Source: Mucilaginibacter aquariorum
GTDB lineage: Bacteria; Bacteroidota; Bacteroidia; Sphingobacteriales; Sphingobacteriaceae
Direction: 5' to 3'
DNA length: 64,000 nt
Assembly (NCBI RefSeq): GCF_024498135.1
Contig: NZ_JANHOH010000001.1
Span: 1-64,000, forward strand
Shown here: positions 8,745-18,805 of the stretch, in pieces
How the letters are laid out: each line of letters begins with the position of its first letter
Numbering within the stretch: position 1 is the first letter of the stretch
Translations under genes and position numbers: made by a program
The notes under the pieces: generated by a model
What the model saw: only the letters and a program-made list of their open reading frames with translations
Database searches by the model: none
Told to the model about the DNA's origin: nothing

Positions 8745-11096
8745 ATGAATAACAACAGATCTTCAGGTAGAAGGGAGGATGACGCCCGGTTTGCGGACAT
8801 ACGAACAGTATTGGCCAAATACATCTATCATTGGCCAATATTTTTACTTGGGCTTATCCTGGCTTTATCAGCCGCATACATTTATGTAAAATCCGTTAAC
8901 CCGGTGTACAAAATAGGAGCTACGATCCTGGTTAAGGATGAAAAGAAAGTCCCTCAGGAAAAAACAGCGCTGCAGGAGCTTGATCAGTCAAGTGCTCCTA
9001 AAAATGCAGAAACAGAAATTCAGATCTTAAAGTCATCGGAATTAGTTAGCCGGGTAGTCACTGATCTGAGTTTATGGGTAAACTATAAAAGCGGTGATTC
9101 CTGGCGTATGGCTAAGGATATCTATAAAACATCTCCGGTCAAGTTCCTGGCATTACAGGAACTTGATCTGAAAACTGAACAAGCTTTTGAGATCCTCATA
9201 AAGGACCAGGGCAGCTACCAGGTAACAGCGGGTGACGGGAACAGCCGGACTTTTAAGTTCAATGAAGTTGTAAATAATGACTTCGGAAAATGGATGTTAA
9301 AACCTACTGAATTTACCAAAGGATATGTTGGAAAAAAAATAAAGGTAGTTGTAAAGGATGCCAGTAAGGTTACCAATGAATATGTTAAAGCGCTTGATAT
9401 TCATTTGCTGGATAAAGCGACACCTACTATCGGTATATTTTTAGATGATGAGGTGCCGGAAAGAGGCAAGCTTATCGTTAACTATCTGATCAAATCTTAT
9501 AACGAAGTCACTTCTTCGGAAGAAAAGAGATCAACGGAAAGTACGTTAAGATTTATAAATGATCGCCTCGCATCCTTAACGGGTGAATTGAATTCGGCGG
9601 AGGATGAAGTGGAAGGTTACAGAAGCAGCCAGGGACTGACAGATATTAATTCGCAGTCGAAGGTTTATCTGGAAAATGTACAGGCGAATGATAATAAATT
9701 AAACGAAGTAAACGTCCAGCTGAATATTATTGATGGGATCGAGCGATATGTAAATTCCACATCAAACAATGAAAACCCACCGGCAACGGTTGGGATCTCC
9801 GACCCTGCTTTAAACAGCCTGATAGACAAAGTTGCCCAGTTACAGCTCAAGAGGTCTGCCTTGTTGGCTACCACACCTATCGGCAACCCTGTTTTTGAGC
9901 CTTTAGAACGGCAGATCAACACAACGAAGATCGCGATCAAACAAAATATCGGTAGTATTAAATCCTCCCTGCTTGCAGCTAAAAGAGAACTGCAATCTTT
10001 CAATAATAAGTTTGAATCATCCATAAGAAATATCCCGGGTCAGGAACGGCAGTTTATAGGGAAAAAACGGCAGCAATCTATCAAAGAAAACCTTTACGTT
10101 TATCTGCTGCAAAAGAAGGAAGAAGTGTCGTTGAGCTATGCATCAACGCTCGCGGACGCCCGGATCGTGGATAAGGCAAACGTTGAAGATACGGTATGGC
10201 CAAAGATGTCGCTAATATTGGCGATCGCGTTATTAGCTGGTTTTGGATTACCTTTTCTACTGATATTTTTTAGATCCGCCTTGAAAAATAAGGTCGTAGA
10301 CAGGAACCAGATCCAATCCGCTGTTGGGATAAAGGTATTGAGCGAATTTTCAAAGCATGATGAAGACACGTCAATTTTCACGAATAATAACCACATTATT
10401 GGTGAGCAGTTCAAGTATTTGAGAACAAACCTGCATTATTTGCATGAAAATAAAAAGGGCAGGGGGCGGGTCACCCTGCTTACTTCCAGTGTGTCTAATG
10501 AAGGTAAGAGCTTTATAAGTTCTAACCTGGCCGTATCACTGGCTAATACCGGTCGCAGGACAGTGATCCTGGAAATGGACCTTCGCAGGCCAAAAATATC
10601 ATCTATATTCAATTTAGATAAGAAACATCAGGGGATAAGTGAGTATCTCGCTTCTGATATGTCAGTCAATGATATTGTTCAGGCAACGAACATCGAAAAC
10701 CTATTTGTTTTAAGCAGTGGGGATATTCCGCCAAATCCTTCCGAGCTGCTGGAAAAAGACCGTTTGGAACAGTTATTAGACGCTTTAAGGGAAACGTTTG
10801 ATGATATTATTATCGACAGCCCGCCGGTGCACCTGGTAACTGACGCGATAATCATCAGCAGGGTAACTGATGTTTCGCTGTATATTATCCGGCAGGGTGA
10901 AACCAGCCGGTCAGAGTTGTCTTTTATCAGGGAGATTTATGAGGATGAGAAGCTTCCCAAAATGAATGTGATCTTTAACGGGGTGACGGCCGGAAAATAT
11001 GGATATGGTTATAGCTATGATACCAGCTACTATACGCATAAGTCAAATCAGCCTGCGCTGACAAGAAAATGGAAATTATTTTTAAATCGCTTTTAG
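8745..11096 (+). CDS. chain-length determinant fused to BY-type tyrosine kinase (Wzc-type)
   Basis: The 783-residue inner-membrane protein couples polymerisation to export. It has a Wzz domain between two membrane helices (about residues 34-52, WPIFLLGLILALSAAYIYV, and 487-508, MSLILAIALLAGFGLPFLLI). The periplasmic part contains long coiled-coil regions (LTGELNSAEDEVEGYRSS) and the GNRV-like tail PGQERQFIGKKRQQSIKENLYV. The cytoplasmic kinase has Walker A SSVSNEGKSF near residue 583, Walker A' VILEMDLRRP and Walker B DDIIIDSPPV. It ends in the tyrosine cluster GYGYSYDTSYYTH, the expected autophosphorylation tail. No separate phosphatase gene is seen nearby. Confidence 0.94.
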   Translation: MNNNRSSGRREDDARFADIRTVLAKYIYHWPIFLLGLILALSAAYIYVKSVNPVYKIGATILVKDEKKVPQEKTALQELDQSSAPKNAETEIQILKSSELVSRVVTDLSLWVNYKSGDSWRMAKDIYKTSPVKFLALQELDLKTEQAFEILIKDQGSYQVTAGDGNSRTFKFNEVVNNDFGKWMLKPTEFTKGYVGKKIKVVVKDASKVTNEYVKALDIHLLDKATPTIGIFLDDEVPERGKLIVNYLIKSYNEVTSSEEKRSTESTLRFINDRLASLTGELNSAEDEVEGYRSSQGLTDINSQSKVYLENVQANDNKLNEVNVQLNIIDGIERYVNSTSNNENPPATVGISDPALNSLIDKVAQLQLKRSALLATTPIGNPVFEPLERQINTTKIAIKQNIGSIKSSLLAAKRELQSFNNKFESSIRNIPGQERQFIGKKRQQSIKENLYVYLLQKKEEVSLSYASTLADARIVDKANVEDTVWPKMSLILAIALLAGFGLPFLLIFFRSALKNKVVDRNQIQSAVGIKVLSEFSKHDEDTSIFTNNNHIIGEQFKYLRTNLHYLHENKKGRGRVTLLTSSVSNEGKSFISSNLAVSLANTGRRTVILEMDLRRPKISSIFNLDKKHQGISEYLASDMSVNDIVQATNIENLFVLSSGDIPPNPSELLEKDRLEQLLDALRETFDDIIIDSPPVHLVTDAIIISRVTDVSLYIIRQGETSRSELSFIREIYEDEKLPKMNVIFNGVTAGKYGYGYSYDTSYYTHKSNQPALTRKWKLFLNRF

Positions 11097-11138
11097 TAGT
11101 TCCGGCCATTTCATTTAACGGTTAACCTATCGATACAA

Positions 11139-12473
11139 ATGTCAAACAACCTTATTTTTATTTTACCGGTTGTAACGTTAGTATTATTCTTGCTAAACGT
11201 TTTTTTTAAGGGGAATACGGTTCAATCCTGCTTGCTTTTTGTATTGTTTTTTTTGCCTTTAATGGATCTGAAGATAACTAAAGAAGCTTGGGGAGGTTTT
11301 AAAACATTTGATGCGATAAGCTACTATTGTTTGATATTCCTGTTGAAAGACTTTTTAACCATAGACAAAAAGAACAGGACCAATTTTTATTTCGTCCTGT
11401 TCGTTCTGTTTTCTGTCATTGTTCTCATTGGCGGGCTGGCTTCAGAATTTCCGGACAAAACATTCCTCAACCTGGTCAAAATCTTTCCTGTGTTTATATA
11501 TGCAAGGTTTTTTATTAAGGAATGTTACCTTGACCCATCTTTCCAGGCGCGGGCGGTCAAAGCCGTAAAAATAAGTTATACAGCCGCCCTGATCTTTCTG
11601 TTTATCCAATGGGTAGTAGGTCTTAGATTTACCTTTTATCCGGAACTCGGGCCAAATACTTTTGACGCTACTCTTAATTTGATCAGGTATCCCGGGGTGT
11701 TTTATGATTCGCAAGCAAGCGGGCAGTTCCTGGCTATGGGGTGTTTTGTTTTTCTGTTCAATGCCAAAGACGCTACCAAAAAAAATCTCAGCATCAACTA
11801 TATTTTATTCGCGCTCTCTATTACCGGTATTTTTTTGGCAGGCAGCAGGGCCGCTTTCGGAGGGTTCATCGTAGGTTTGCTGGTTGTTTTTTTTATGGCA
11901 GCTAACAAGTACCGGATATATGGTGTTTTTCTAATATTTATTGTCGCCGCTGCTTATATGTTTGTAGCCCCCAACAAGGGCGTTTTTGCGAGGACGGCCA
12001 ATATATCGGAGGATTACCTGTTTCGAAAATCAATTTGGGAAAAAGCGATAGAGATATCAAAAGAACACCCCTATTTAGGGATAGGTATGGAGAATTATCA
12101 AAAGTATGTCATGCGCCACGCGCAAGATCAGTATCTGGAAATCAATGAGGGCGAATTATTGTATTTCAGTCAGCCTGAAAACGGCTATCTGAAGATAATG
12201 GTCGAATTAGGTTTTACGGGATTTATCATTTTTATGTTCTTTTTGACCGTACCGGTAATTACCGGTATGATATATAAAATAATAGGCTGGGTAGATTACA
12301 GGATATCGTTTTTTGTAGCGTCTTTAATATGCTTTCTCGTTGAATTTAATACCGTGTACTCGATTTGGGATAACCGTATATTACTTTTAGTGGTAACTAT
12401 GATCGCGCTGATTGTCTCATATCCAATGACGCCGGTAAAAAATGATGAAATTGTTGGCAGCTATGTTAAATAA
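11139..12473 (+). CDS. O-antigen polymerase/ligase-type membrane protein (Wzy-like)
   Basis: The 444-residue protein is almost entirely hydrophobic, with about ten to twelve predicted membrane spans. It has the Wzy_C/O-antigen-ligase signature region: GIFLAGSRAAFGGFIVGLLVV, then a periplasmic loop with IEISKEHPYLGIGMENYQKYV, then QPENGYLKIMVELGFTGFII. The GxG and H/R positions in the large loop match polymerases and ligases alike. In a locus with a flippase and a Wza/Wzc pair it is most simply the polymerase that joins repeat units at the periplasmic face. Sequence alone does not separate Wzy from WaaL-type ligases. Confidence 0.87.
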   Translation: MSNNLIFILPVVTLVLFLLNVFFKGNTVQSCLLFVLFFLPLMDLKITKEAWGGFKTFDAISYYCLIFLLKDFLTIDKKNRTNFYFVLFVLFSVIVLIGGLASEFPDKTFLNLVKIFPVFIYARFFIKECYLDPSFQARAVKAVKISYTAALIFLFIQWVVGLRFTFYPELGPNTFDATLNLIRYPGVFYDSQASGQFLAMGCFVFLFNAKDATKKNLSINYILFALSITGIFLAGSRAAFGGFIVGLLVVFFMAANKYRIYGVFLIFIVAAAYMFVAPNKGVFARTANISEDYLFRKSIWEKAIEISKEHPYLGIGMENYQKYVMRHAQDQYLEINEGELLYFSQPENGYLKIMVELGFTGFIIFMFFLTVPVITGMIYKIIGWVDYRISFFVASLICFLVEFNTVYSIWDNRILLLVVTMIALIVSYPMTPVKNDEIVGSYVK

Positions 12474-12489
12474 CCTAAATCAATTAACC

Positions 12490-13485
12490 ATGGTTTCCCT
12501 TTCCATCATTGTTCCTGTATATAACAAAGAGCGTTTCATTGATGATACCATCCGTTCGATACTCAATCAAACATTTGCCGATTTTGAATTGATATTGGTT
12601 AATGATGGTTCCACTGACGGTAGTTATCAGAAATGTCTTAAGTATAAAGAACTGGATAGCCGCATCGTCGTAATTGATCAGCAAAATGCAGGCGTATCCG
12701 CCGCGAGGAACAGCGGGCTGGATAAGGCCGGAGGAGCGTACATTGGATTTATAGATAGCGATGATACTATCGAGCCGGATATGTATGAGACACTCATCAA
12801 CAATGCCCGTGAAAATAATGCTGACGTCTCAGTTTGCCGTATGCGCGTGGTCTTTCCTTATAAAACCGTTAGCCCGAGCGAATATGCGGGATCTGTTAAC
12901 TATGGTCATGAAGACGCCCTGTCGATGTTTTTAAAAGGCGATTTCGATTATAGCGCAAATAATAAAATATTCAAATTAGATATCGCTCGTTCTATTCAAT
13001 TTGAGGGCAGCATCTATGAAGACATTCTTTATGTGTGCAAAGCATTTTTGGCTGCTAAGAAGGTTGTCTTTGAGGGCGTTGTAAAGTATAATTACATCGT
13101 GAGAGATAATTCGGTAAGCATGAGTAGCTTCAATCCGAAATACTTTGAAACGATAAGCGTATCGGGAAAAATGGTTGAGCTTGTCACTGGCGAGAAAGAG
13201 AAATCGCTTATTTGGGCTAAGGCCTTTGACGTATCCGCGAATATATCGCTGCTGAATTTATTACTCATGGCAGGAAAGCACAATTACATTGATCAGTACG
13301 ATCTAGTGGTTAACAATTTAAAAAAGTATGCTTCCTTCATAAAGGAAACAGGTGTGGTAAAGAAAAAGCATAAATACGCTTTTTTGCTACATACCGCCTC
13401 TCCTCGGATATACTCCGCCTTTATGTATCTTTATTGTTTGGTAACAAGATCGGAAGTGATCAAACGGACCGAGTTGAGCACTTGA
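12490..13485 (+). CDS. glycosyltransferase family 2
   Basis: A GT-A inverting transferase of 331 residues. I use ATG 12490 because the family N-terminus MVSLSIIVPVYNKERFIDD begins there; an upstream in-frame ATG at 12442 would overlap the previous gene. The nucleotide-sugar motifs are visible: SILNQTFADFELILVNDGSTDGS, QQNAGVSAARNSGLDKA and the metal-binding DSDD in GFIDSDDTIEPDMYE. The second half (DILYVCKAFLAAKKV, YNYIVRDNSVSM) is typical of capsule and EPS GT2 enzymes. The donor and acceptor sugars cannot be read from the sequence. It acts at the cytoplasmic face on the lipid-linked repeat unit. Confidence 0.92.
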   Translation: MVSLSIIVPVYNKERFIDDTIRSILNQTFADFELILVNDGSTDGSYQKCLKYKELDSRIVVIDQQNAGVSAARNSGLDKAGGAYIGFIDSDDTIEPDMYETLINNARENNADVSVCRMRVVFPYKTVSPSEYAGSVNYGHEDALSMFLKGDFDYSANNKIFKLDIARSIQFEGSIYEDILYVCKAFLAAKKVVFEGVVKYNYIVRDNSVSMSSFNPKYFETISVSGKMVELVTGEKEKSLIWAKAFDVSANISLLNLLLMAGKHNYIDQYDLVVNNLKKYASFIKETGVVKKKHKYAFLLHTASPRIYSAFMYLYCLVTRSEVIKRTELST

Positions 13486-13514
13486 TTAATTATCATAAAA
13501 ACTAAACCGATTAC

Positions 13515-14045
13515 ATGACCTTTTTTGAATTTATCTTACAGGATTGGGATGCTAACCACGGCAATGCGAAGGGCAGATTTATTCTGCTGCTGTTCCGACT
13601 GGCCAATTTTTGTTCCACACGTAAAATATATTATTATTTTGGATTTTTGTACCTCCTGTTTTACAGGGTATTGGTGGAATTTCTTTTCAGCATTGAAATT
13701 CCGTGGAACGTAAAGATAGGAAGAGGGTTATCTTTATTCCACGGGCAGGCGCTGGTCATGAACAATCAAGTGGTAATTGGTGAAAATTGTACGCTTCGGC
13801 ATTCAACTACGATAGGCAATAAGCAATCAAAAGAAGGCGGGTTCACCGCCTCACCCGTGATTGGAAATAATGTAGATATTGGCAGCAACGTTTGCATCAT
13901 AGGGAATATTCTGATTGGTGACAATGCTATGATCGGCTGTGGCGCGGTCGTGGTTAAGAATGTGCCCTCCGATAGTGTAGCGGTTGGGAACCCTACGGTG
14001 ATCAAATTAAAGGACCAGGATAAATATCAATATACTTATGAATAA
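13515..14045 (+). CDS. serine O-acetyltransferase-like hexapeptide acyltransferase
   Basis: The 176-residue protein has an N-terminal helical part and a left-handed beta-helix built of hexapeptide repeats: IGRGLSLFHGQALVMN, VIGENCTLRHSTTIGN, VIGNNVDIGSNVCIIG, ILIGDNAMIGCGAVV. The His in LFHG and RHST and the ending VAVGNPTVI resemble CysE and WcaB/EpsH-type enzymes that acetylate sugars from acetyl-CoA. It overlaps the following GT4 gene by eight bases, so it belongs to the polymer operon and probably O-acetylates the repeat unit rather than serine. Its N-terminal half is hydrophobic (YYFGFLYLLFYRVLVEFLF), suggesting membrane contact. Confidence 0.88.
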   Translation: MTFFEFILQDWDANHGNAKGRFILLLFRLANFCSTRKIYYYFGFLYLLFYRVLVEFLFSIEIPWNVKIGRGLSLFHGQALVMNNQVVIGENCTLRHSTTIGNKQSKEGGFTASPVIGNNVDIGSNVCIIGNILIGDNAMIGCGAVVVKNVPSDSVAVGNPTVIKLKDQDKYQYTYE

Positions 14046-15150
14046 GGCAAAGATATTATTCAGTATGCCGAGCAAGCATCACGTGGAAATAGCCCTGGAT
14101 GAAATGACCGGTTTGCAGGAGCTCGGTTATGAATGCGATTCATTTACTTATGCGGCTAAAACAGGTTATACGTCTGGCTTAGCGCGGTTACTCGTGATTT
14201 TTCAAAATGCTTTTAACCTGGTTGGTACAGCCTACAGGTTTAAACCGGACATTATCTATTTCAATTCAAGGTTGGAACAGTTAGCCGGAATCCGTGATTT
14301 CTTGACAATTATCATTTGCAAGGTATTTTATGTGAGAAAGCCTATATTTATCATAAAATCCCACGGGTCGGATATTGACGCACTGGAAAATGGTGGCTTT
14401 GTATTCAGAAAGGTAGTGTTGCCATTTTTGAAGAAGAATATTGCCGCATGGCTTTACTTATCATCAGAAGAAAGAGAAAAACTATCATTTGCTAATTATT
14501 TTAATGACAATAGGATATTCATTACGAAAAATATTGTCCGGACTGAGCAGTTTAAGAAGGACCTGGGGTTTAAAAAGAGATTAGGTATCCCGGAAGAAAA
14601 TAAGGTGCTGTTATTTGTCGGCCGTGTTATTGACCAAAAAGGGGTCATGGAAGTCATAGATGCTTTCTCCTATATCAAATTGGGGTACAAAGTAACGCTT
14701 ATAATTGTTGGGGACGGGGACGCAATGGATGAGGTAAGAAACAAAATTGTAAAAAGTGCCTTGGCCAATAATGTTATATTGACAGGGTTTATACCAGAAC
14801 AGGATGTTGTCGCATATTATTCCAACAGTGATATTTTGGTCTTCCCTACTTTTTTTCCCGAAGGGTTTCCAATGGCTTTGTTTAATGCGGTAGGGGCAGG
14901 CATGGCCGTGGTCACGACTAAGACGAGGGCGGCTAATGACTACTTAACGGAGCCTGAAAATTGCTTATGGGTGAAACCGAAGGATAGTCAGGATGTCGTG
15001 CATGCCCTCGATAGACTATTGCAGTCAAACGAATTGATGGACTTGATGGGCGGGAATAATATAGAGAAGGCGAAACTGTTTAGCAGGCAACAGGTGGCGG
15101 CAGAACTGGCTGTAATTTTTGATCTTGTTAGTCATCAATATAAGCTATGA
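14038..15150 (+). CDS. glycosyltransferase family 4 (GT-B fold)
   Basis: The 370-residue enzyme has the two-domain GT-B pattern. In the N-terminal domain the acceptor side shows [20 protein letters not shown] and [11 protein letters not shown]. The C-terminal donor-binding domain starts at [22 protein letters not shown], continues with [14 protein letters not shown] and [26 protein letters not shown], and has the EX7E-type segment [22 protein letters not shown]. It overlaps both neighbours (8 and 4 bases), showing translational coupling within the operon. It adds one sugar to the lipid-linked repeat unit, with retention of configuration if it follows the family rule. Confidence 0.92.
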   Translation: MNKAKILFSMPSKHHVEIALDEMTGLQELGYECDSFTYAAKTGYTSGLARLLVIFQNAFNLVGTAYRFKPDIIYFNSRLEQLAGIRDFLTIIICKVFYVRKPIFIIKSHGSDIDALENGGFVFRKVVLPFLKKNIAAWLYLSSEEREKLSFANYFNDNRIFITKNIVRTEQFKKDLGFKKRLGIPEENKVLLFVGRVIDQKGVMEVIDAFSYIKLGYKVTLIIVGDGDAMDEVRNKIVKSALANNVILTGFIPEQDVVAYYSNSDILVFPTFFPEGFPMALFNAVGAGMAVVTTKTRAANDYLTEPENCLWVKPKDSQDVVHALDRLLQSNELMDLMGGNNIEKAKLFSRQQVAAELAVIFDLVSHQYKL

Positions 15151-15698
15151 TAAGATTTTTAAAGAGCTTACGGAATTTAATTCTCCGTAAGATAATTTAC
15201 AGAAGATACCAGATCGGCGAGGGCTTTTACAGCGGGGTGAGGGTTAGATTGTGGGCCAGGCAAAAAATCGTTATCGGTCGTGATTTCTATATAGGCCGTG
15301 ATTCGTTTATTGAAACAGATGCGGTTATAGGGAACAATGTGATTTTTGCTAATCGTGTCGCTTTGATCGGCAAATATGATCACCATTACCAGCAAATAGG
15401 GGTGGCGATAAGGCACGCGTCTCAGATAAGGGATAAAGGTTACGCATGGCACGGCTTGAATAGTTTAATTGTAATAGAGGACGATGTCTGGATCGGTTAC
15501 AACAGCACTGTATTAAGCGGCGTGAAAATTGGCCAAGGGAGCATTGTCGCAGCCGGATCTGTTGTTGTTAGCGATATTGAACCTTATAGTATATACGGGG
15601 GGGTGCCTGCCAGAAAGATCAAAGATCGTTTTGATACTACCGAGGACCTAACAGCACATGTTAATTTATATGAACAACGCTACCCTGCTAAGGCATAA
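15147..15698 (+). CDS. hexapeptide-repeat acyltransferase (WcaF/WbbJ-type)
   Basis: The 183-residue protein is a left-handed beta-helix acyltransferase. Repeats are seen as [25 protein letters not shown], in the coenzyme A side [33 protein letters not shown], and in the usual end [20 protein letters not shown]. The catalytic-type His is probably in [11 protein letters not shown]. The start overlaps the GT4 stop by four bases (ATGA), so it is translationally coupled to it. It probably acetylates a sugar of the repeat unit. It is the second acetyltransferase in this operon, which suggests a polymer acetylated at two positions. Confidence 0.9.
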   Translation: MIRFLKSLRNLILRKIIYRRYQIGEGFYSGVRVRLWARQKIVIGRDFYIGRDSFIETDAVIGNNVIFANRVALIGKYDHHYQQIGVAIRHASQIRDKGYAWHGLNSLIVIEDDVWIGYNSTVLSGVKIGQGSIVAAGSVVVSDIEPYSIYGGVPARKIKDRFDTTEDLTAHVNLYEQRYPAKA

Positions 15699-15707
15699 TA
15701 ACGCAGG

Positions 15708-17687
15708 TTACTTTTCATAGGTTTTATTGATCACCGCCGAATATTCAATCATAGGGAAATTATTGATCGTGCCTGGGTCAGACGCAATTAATATGACAGA
15801 GGAATAGGGGCTAAGCGTAACTGTTTTTGAGTAACGGTTGTTCTGTACATCAACATAACTGGAGCTAAGCTTGATGATCTTGGCTTCATTACTGGCGTTA
15901 AACTCGAAACGGATCTCCGTATCACCCGCGCCTGCATAGTTGGAGGCTGTCAATTTTTTCGTCCGAACAAAGTCCGTGTTTTTTGGGGCGCAATAAATAT
16001 TGCTGTCTATCCGGCCAAATGAGGTGATATCATCCTGATTGGTGCTAAACTTTGCCGCTGTCTGCCTTGTATTTACGGAAAAGAAAGTATTCTTCTTTAT
16101 GTTATTATTTCTGATGTATTTACTGGAGGCCAGGTAATGATCCTGCTCCAGCCGGAGTTGAACGCCATTATTAAATACAGTATTGCCGTAAATATTAATA
16201 TCCTTCGCGTTATGCAATTTAATGCCGTTGTTAGCGCACAAAGAGACGGTATTATCCAATATGTTGACACTTTCGGTATTATCATCTATATAAATACCTT
16301 CGGCCTGTAAGGAGTTAACCCGGTCGGTACCGGAACTGTTACCGATACCGTGAAGGATGATGTTGCCCTCCACTCTTTTATTTGTCGTTTTTGACCAGTC
16401 ACCCAGATAAATCCCAGCGCCGTCATCTTTTGTTAAGCAGAAATAAGTGATATAATTGTTTTTTGCTGACGCCGAATTACCGCCGAAATATATACCATTA
16501 TATCCGACGCTGTCGATCCTGTTCTTTTCGATAACCGTATGATCACCAAATGAGGTGATCGCCTCATAAGTACCGGTGCCACTTTTACCCATTCCGGCCA
16601 TTAACCCGGTGTTTTTTATAGTATTGTTACTAATTGAAGCGTTGATGCATCCGGCATCTAAATTAATACCGCCGCTTAAGGAATTATTAATCAGACAGTC
16701 CTGAACGCTTAAAAACGGACTGTAAGAAGCTAATATAGCTTCAGCCCCGGAATTTACCATGCTGCAGTTTTTTATTGTGATCCCTTTTGCCTGAATGATA
16801 TTGAACGAATTTTTACCGGAACCCGTGAAGGAAATATCTTCAAATGTGATATAATTAGACCTTCGGATGTCCACAAGATTGGCAACAGAACTGGTCTTAA
16901 CAATGACGGCAGATGGTTTATAGCTGCCAAAATAAACACACATGGTTTTCTTCTGCTTATCAAAATACCACTCACCTAACTTATCAAGTGTGTTGATATT
17001 ATTCTGGATAAAATAGCCGTACTTGTTTTTCGGAGTATTGCTGTTACCCTCGAAGGTAAGCGTATTTCTATTATGGGATATAATAGCACTCCTGTCTATT
17101 ATCCATCTTGTTTTTCTGATCACTATCTCAGCACCAGACCAATTAGGGCCACTTGCAAGCTGATTGTCCGTGATCGTGCCGTTGCCTGCATGCGAGTCGA
17201 TTGTTAGATAGCCTGCGTTAGGATAACGCCCAATTTGTTGTGGCCTGTTGTTGATAAGCAGATCGGTGCCCGCAACGTTGCAGGGAGTTTCAAAAATTCC
17301 TTTTTTAACCTCTTTCCATGAGCTTAATGTCACAAGTCCGGTTACTTCCGGCTTGATGCCGGTTCCGTATGCACCAAAATAAATAGGCGCGAGTACATAA
17401 CCGGATTTCGACGGCACAATTGAACCGTAATATATCTCACCTCTCTTGAATAAAACACTATCCCCGGCCTTGAGATATTTGAAGAACCCGTTCAATTTTT
17501 CAATACTTTTCCATGGTGTTTTTTGGTCACGGGCCTGGCTACTGGTATAGTCGTCGTTCCCCGTTGAAGCAGAAATATAATATGTAGCAGAATACCCCGC
17601 ATTGGATAAAAATGTAAAAATTAACAATAAAATAAACCCGGAAAAGCTTTTGCTTAAGAAGGCTATTGGGCTTTTTATTTTGTTCAT
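15708..17687 (-). CDS. large secreted right-handed beta-helix protein
   Basis: The 659-residue protein has a signal peptide (FSGFILLLIFTFLSNAGYSA) and the opening TYYISASTGNDDYTSSQA with SLKAGDSVLFKRGE-like text, the usual start of beta-helix polysaccharide-active proteins. A long series of rungs follows from about residue 270 to 540 (YITFEDISFTGSG, ITIKNCSMVNSGAEAI, TVIEKNRIDSVGYNGIYFGG, VNILDNTVSLCANNGIKLH). The C-terminal 100 residues look like a beta-sandwich (RFEFNASNEAKII, VTLSPYSSVILIA). It is inserted on the opposite strand inside an otherwise plus-strand polymer operon. The fold suggests a lyase, epimerase or adhesin; the chemistry is not readable. Confidence 0.85.
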   Translation of the reverse strand: MNKIKSPIAFLSKSFSGFILLLIFTFLSNAGYSATYYISASTGNDDYTSSQARDQKTPWKSIEKLNGFFKYLKAGDSVLFKRGEIYYGSIVPSKSGYVLAPIYFGAYGTGIKPEVTGLVTLSSWKEVKKGIFETPCNVAGTDLLINNRPQQIGRYPNAGYLTIDSHAGNGTITDNQLASGPNWSGAEIVIRKTRWIIDRSAIISHNRNTLTFEGNSNTPKNKYGYFIQNNINTLDKLGEWYFDKQKKTMCVYFGSYKPSAVIVKTSSVANLVDIRRSNYITFEDISFTGSGKNSFNIIQAKGITIKNCSMVNSGAEAILASYSPFLSVQDCLINNSLSGGINLDAGCINASISNNTIKNTGLMAGMGKSGTGTYEAITSFGDHTVIEKNRIDSVGYNGIYFGGNSASAKNNYITYFCLTKDDGAGIYLGDWSKTTNKRVEGNIILHGIGNSSGTDRVNSLQAEGIYIDDNTESVNILDNTVSLCANNGIKLHNAKDINIYGNTVFNNGVQLRLEQDHYLASSKYIRNNNIKKNTFFSVNTRQTAAKFSTNQDDITSFGRIDSNIYCAPKNTDFVRTKKLTASNYAGAGDTEIRFEFNASNEAKIIKLSSSYVDVQNNRYSKTVTLSPYSSVILIASDPGTINNFPMIEYSAVINKTYEK

Positions 17688-17974
17688 GTGACGGTCGTTA
17701 AGTGTTGAAGTGCCAGAAAACTTTAAAATGTATAGTCCGGCGTTTTCTAATTATAGCGGGGTATACGCCTGTTTAGAATAAAAGGTTACACTTGGGAATG
17801 ATCTTTGAACGGGGATCATTGTGGAATTCATGCCACGTTGACCAGTGGGATGAGGTCTCAAATCCCCGTCCGGAACATTCGGCCTTTCTTGAACTGTAAA
17901 GTCATAGCTATTTAAGTTTATGATAAAAGCGGTACAGCTATTGCTTATGCAGAACAGTAACTATCAGCTTTTAA

Positions 17975-18718
17975 ATGACGCCTAATAAATCCGTTAAATT
18001 CTCCGGGTATTCAATATTTTCCGGTGATCTTCAACATATCAGCACCGATAAAAAATACATAGTCAACACTATTAATCAATTTTCCTATACGATCGCAGAG
18101 GAGGATCCCGAGTTTAAAGAGGCCTTACTGGATTCGGATATTTTATTACCGGATGGTGTCGGAATCACAGTCGCTGTCGGATTTCTGAAAAAAATAACAA
18201 TAAAGAAAATCGCGGGCGCTGATATTCACCGGCACCTGTTAGAAAAATTGAATAAAACCGGCGGTCGTTGTTTTTATTTAGGCTCTGGTGAAGAGACGTT
18301 AAGCCTGATCAGGAAAAAACTCAAACAAGAGTTTCCGAATATTAACGCGGGCTTTTATTCTCCGCCTTATAAACCATCATTTTCGGCACAGGACACAGCG
18401 GAAATGCTAAAGGCGGTGAATCAGTTTAAGCCGGATGTTTTATTTGTCGGAATGACCGCGCCGAAGCAGGAAAAATGGATATTTCAAAACAAAACGTCAA
18501 TAGAGAGCAACGTAATTTGCGCCATTGGTGCAGTCTTCGATTTCTATGCAGGTACCGTTGTCCGGCCTTCCAAATATTGGCGGGCTTTCGGTTTAGAGTG
18601 GTTTATCCGTTTAATCAAAGAACCCAGGCGGATGTATAAACGCTATTTATATTACGGCCCTGTTTTTATCATGCAGCTATTAAAAATGAAATACAAAACC
18701 GTATTTGTTCAGGCTTGA
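17975..18718 (+). CDS. WecG/TagA/CpsF-family glycosyltransferase
   Basis: The 247-residue enzyme carries the family hallmarks: LPDGVGITVAVGFL with PDG near residue 52, IAGADIHRHLLEKL with the GADI/GxD motif, CFYLGSGEETLSLI, and PDVLFVGMTAPKQEKWI (the PKQE block). It ends with AFDFYAGTVVRP-like text (here GAVFDFYAGTVVRPS) and GLEWFIRLIKEPRRMYKRYL. Members transfer N-acetylmannosaminuronic acid, N-acetylmannosamine or glucose onto lipid-linked intermediates. The Arg-rich C-terminus is the membrane-binding part in TagA. The gene resumes the plus-strand operon after the beta-helix gene. Confidence 0.93.
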   Translation: MTPNKSVKFSGYSIFSGDLQHISTDKKYIVNTINQFSYTIAEEDPEFKEALLDSDILLPDGVGITVAVGFLKKITIKKIAGADIHRHLLEKLNKTGGRCFYLGSGEETLSLIRKKLKQEFPNINAGFYSPPYKPSFSAQDTAEMLKAVNQFKPDVLFVGMTAPKQEKWIFQNKTSIESNVICAIGAVFDFYAGTVVRPSKYWRAFGLEWFIRLIKEPRRMYKRYLYYGPVFIMQLLKMKYKTVFVQA

Positions 18719-18805
18719 TATATCAGACCAATCAATAGCGATACCTGATTGGCGGCACCAACCTATTCATTTAGCACATACAAACATATAAGGTTTTATA
18801 TCAAT

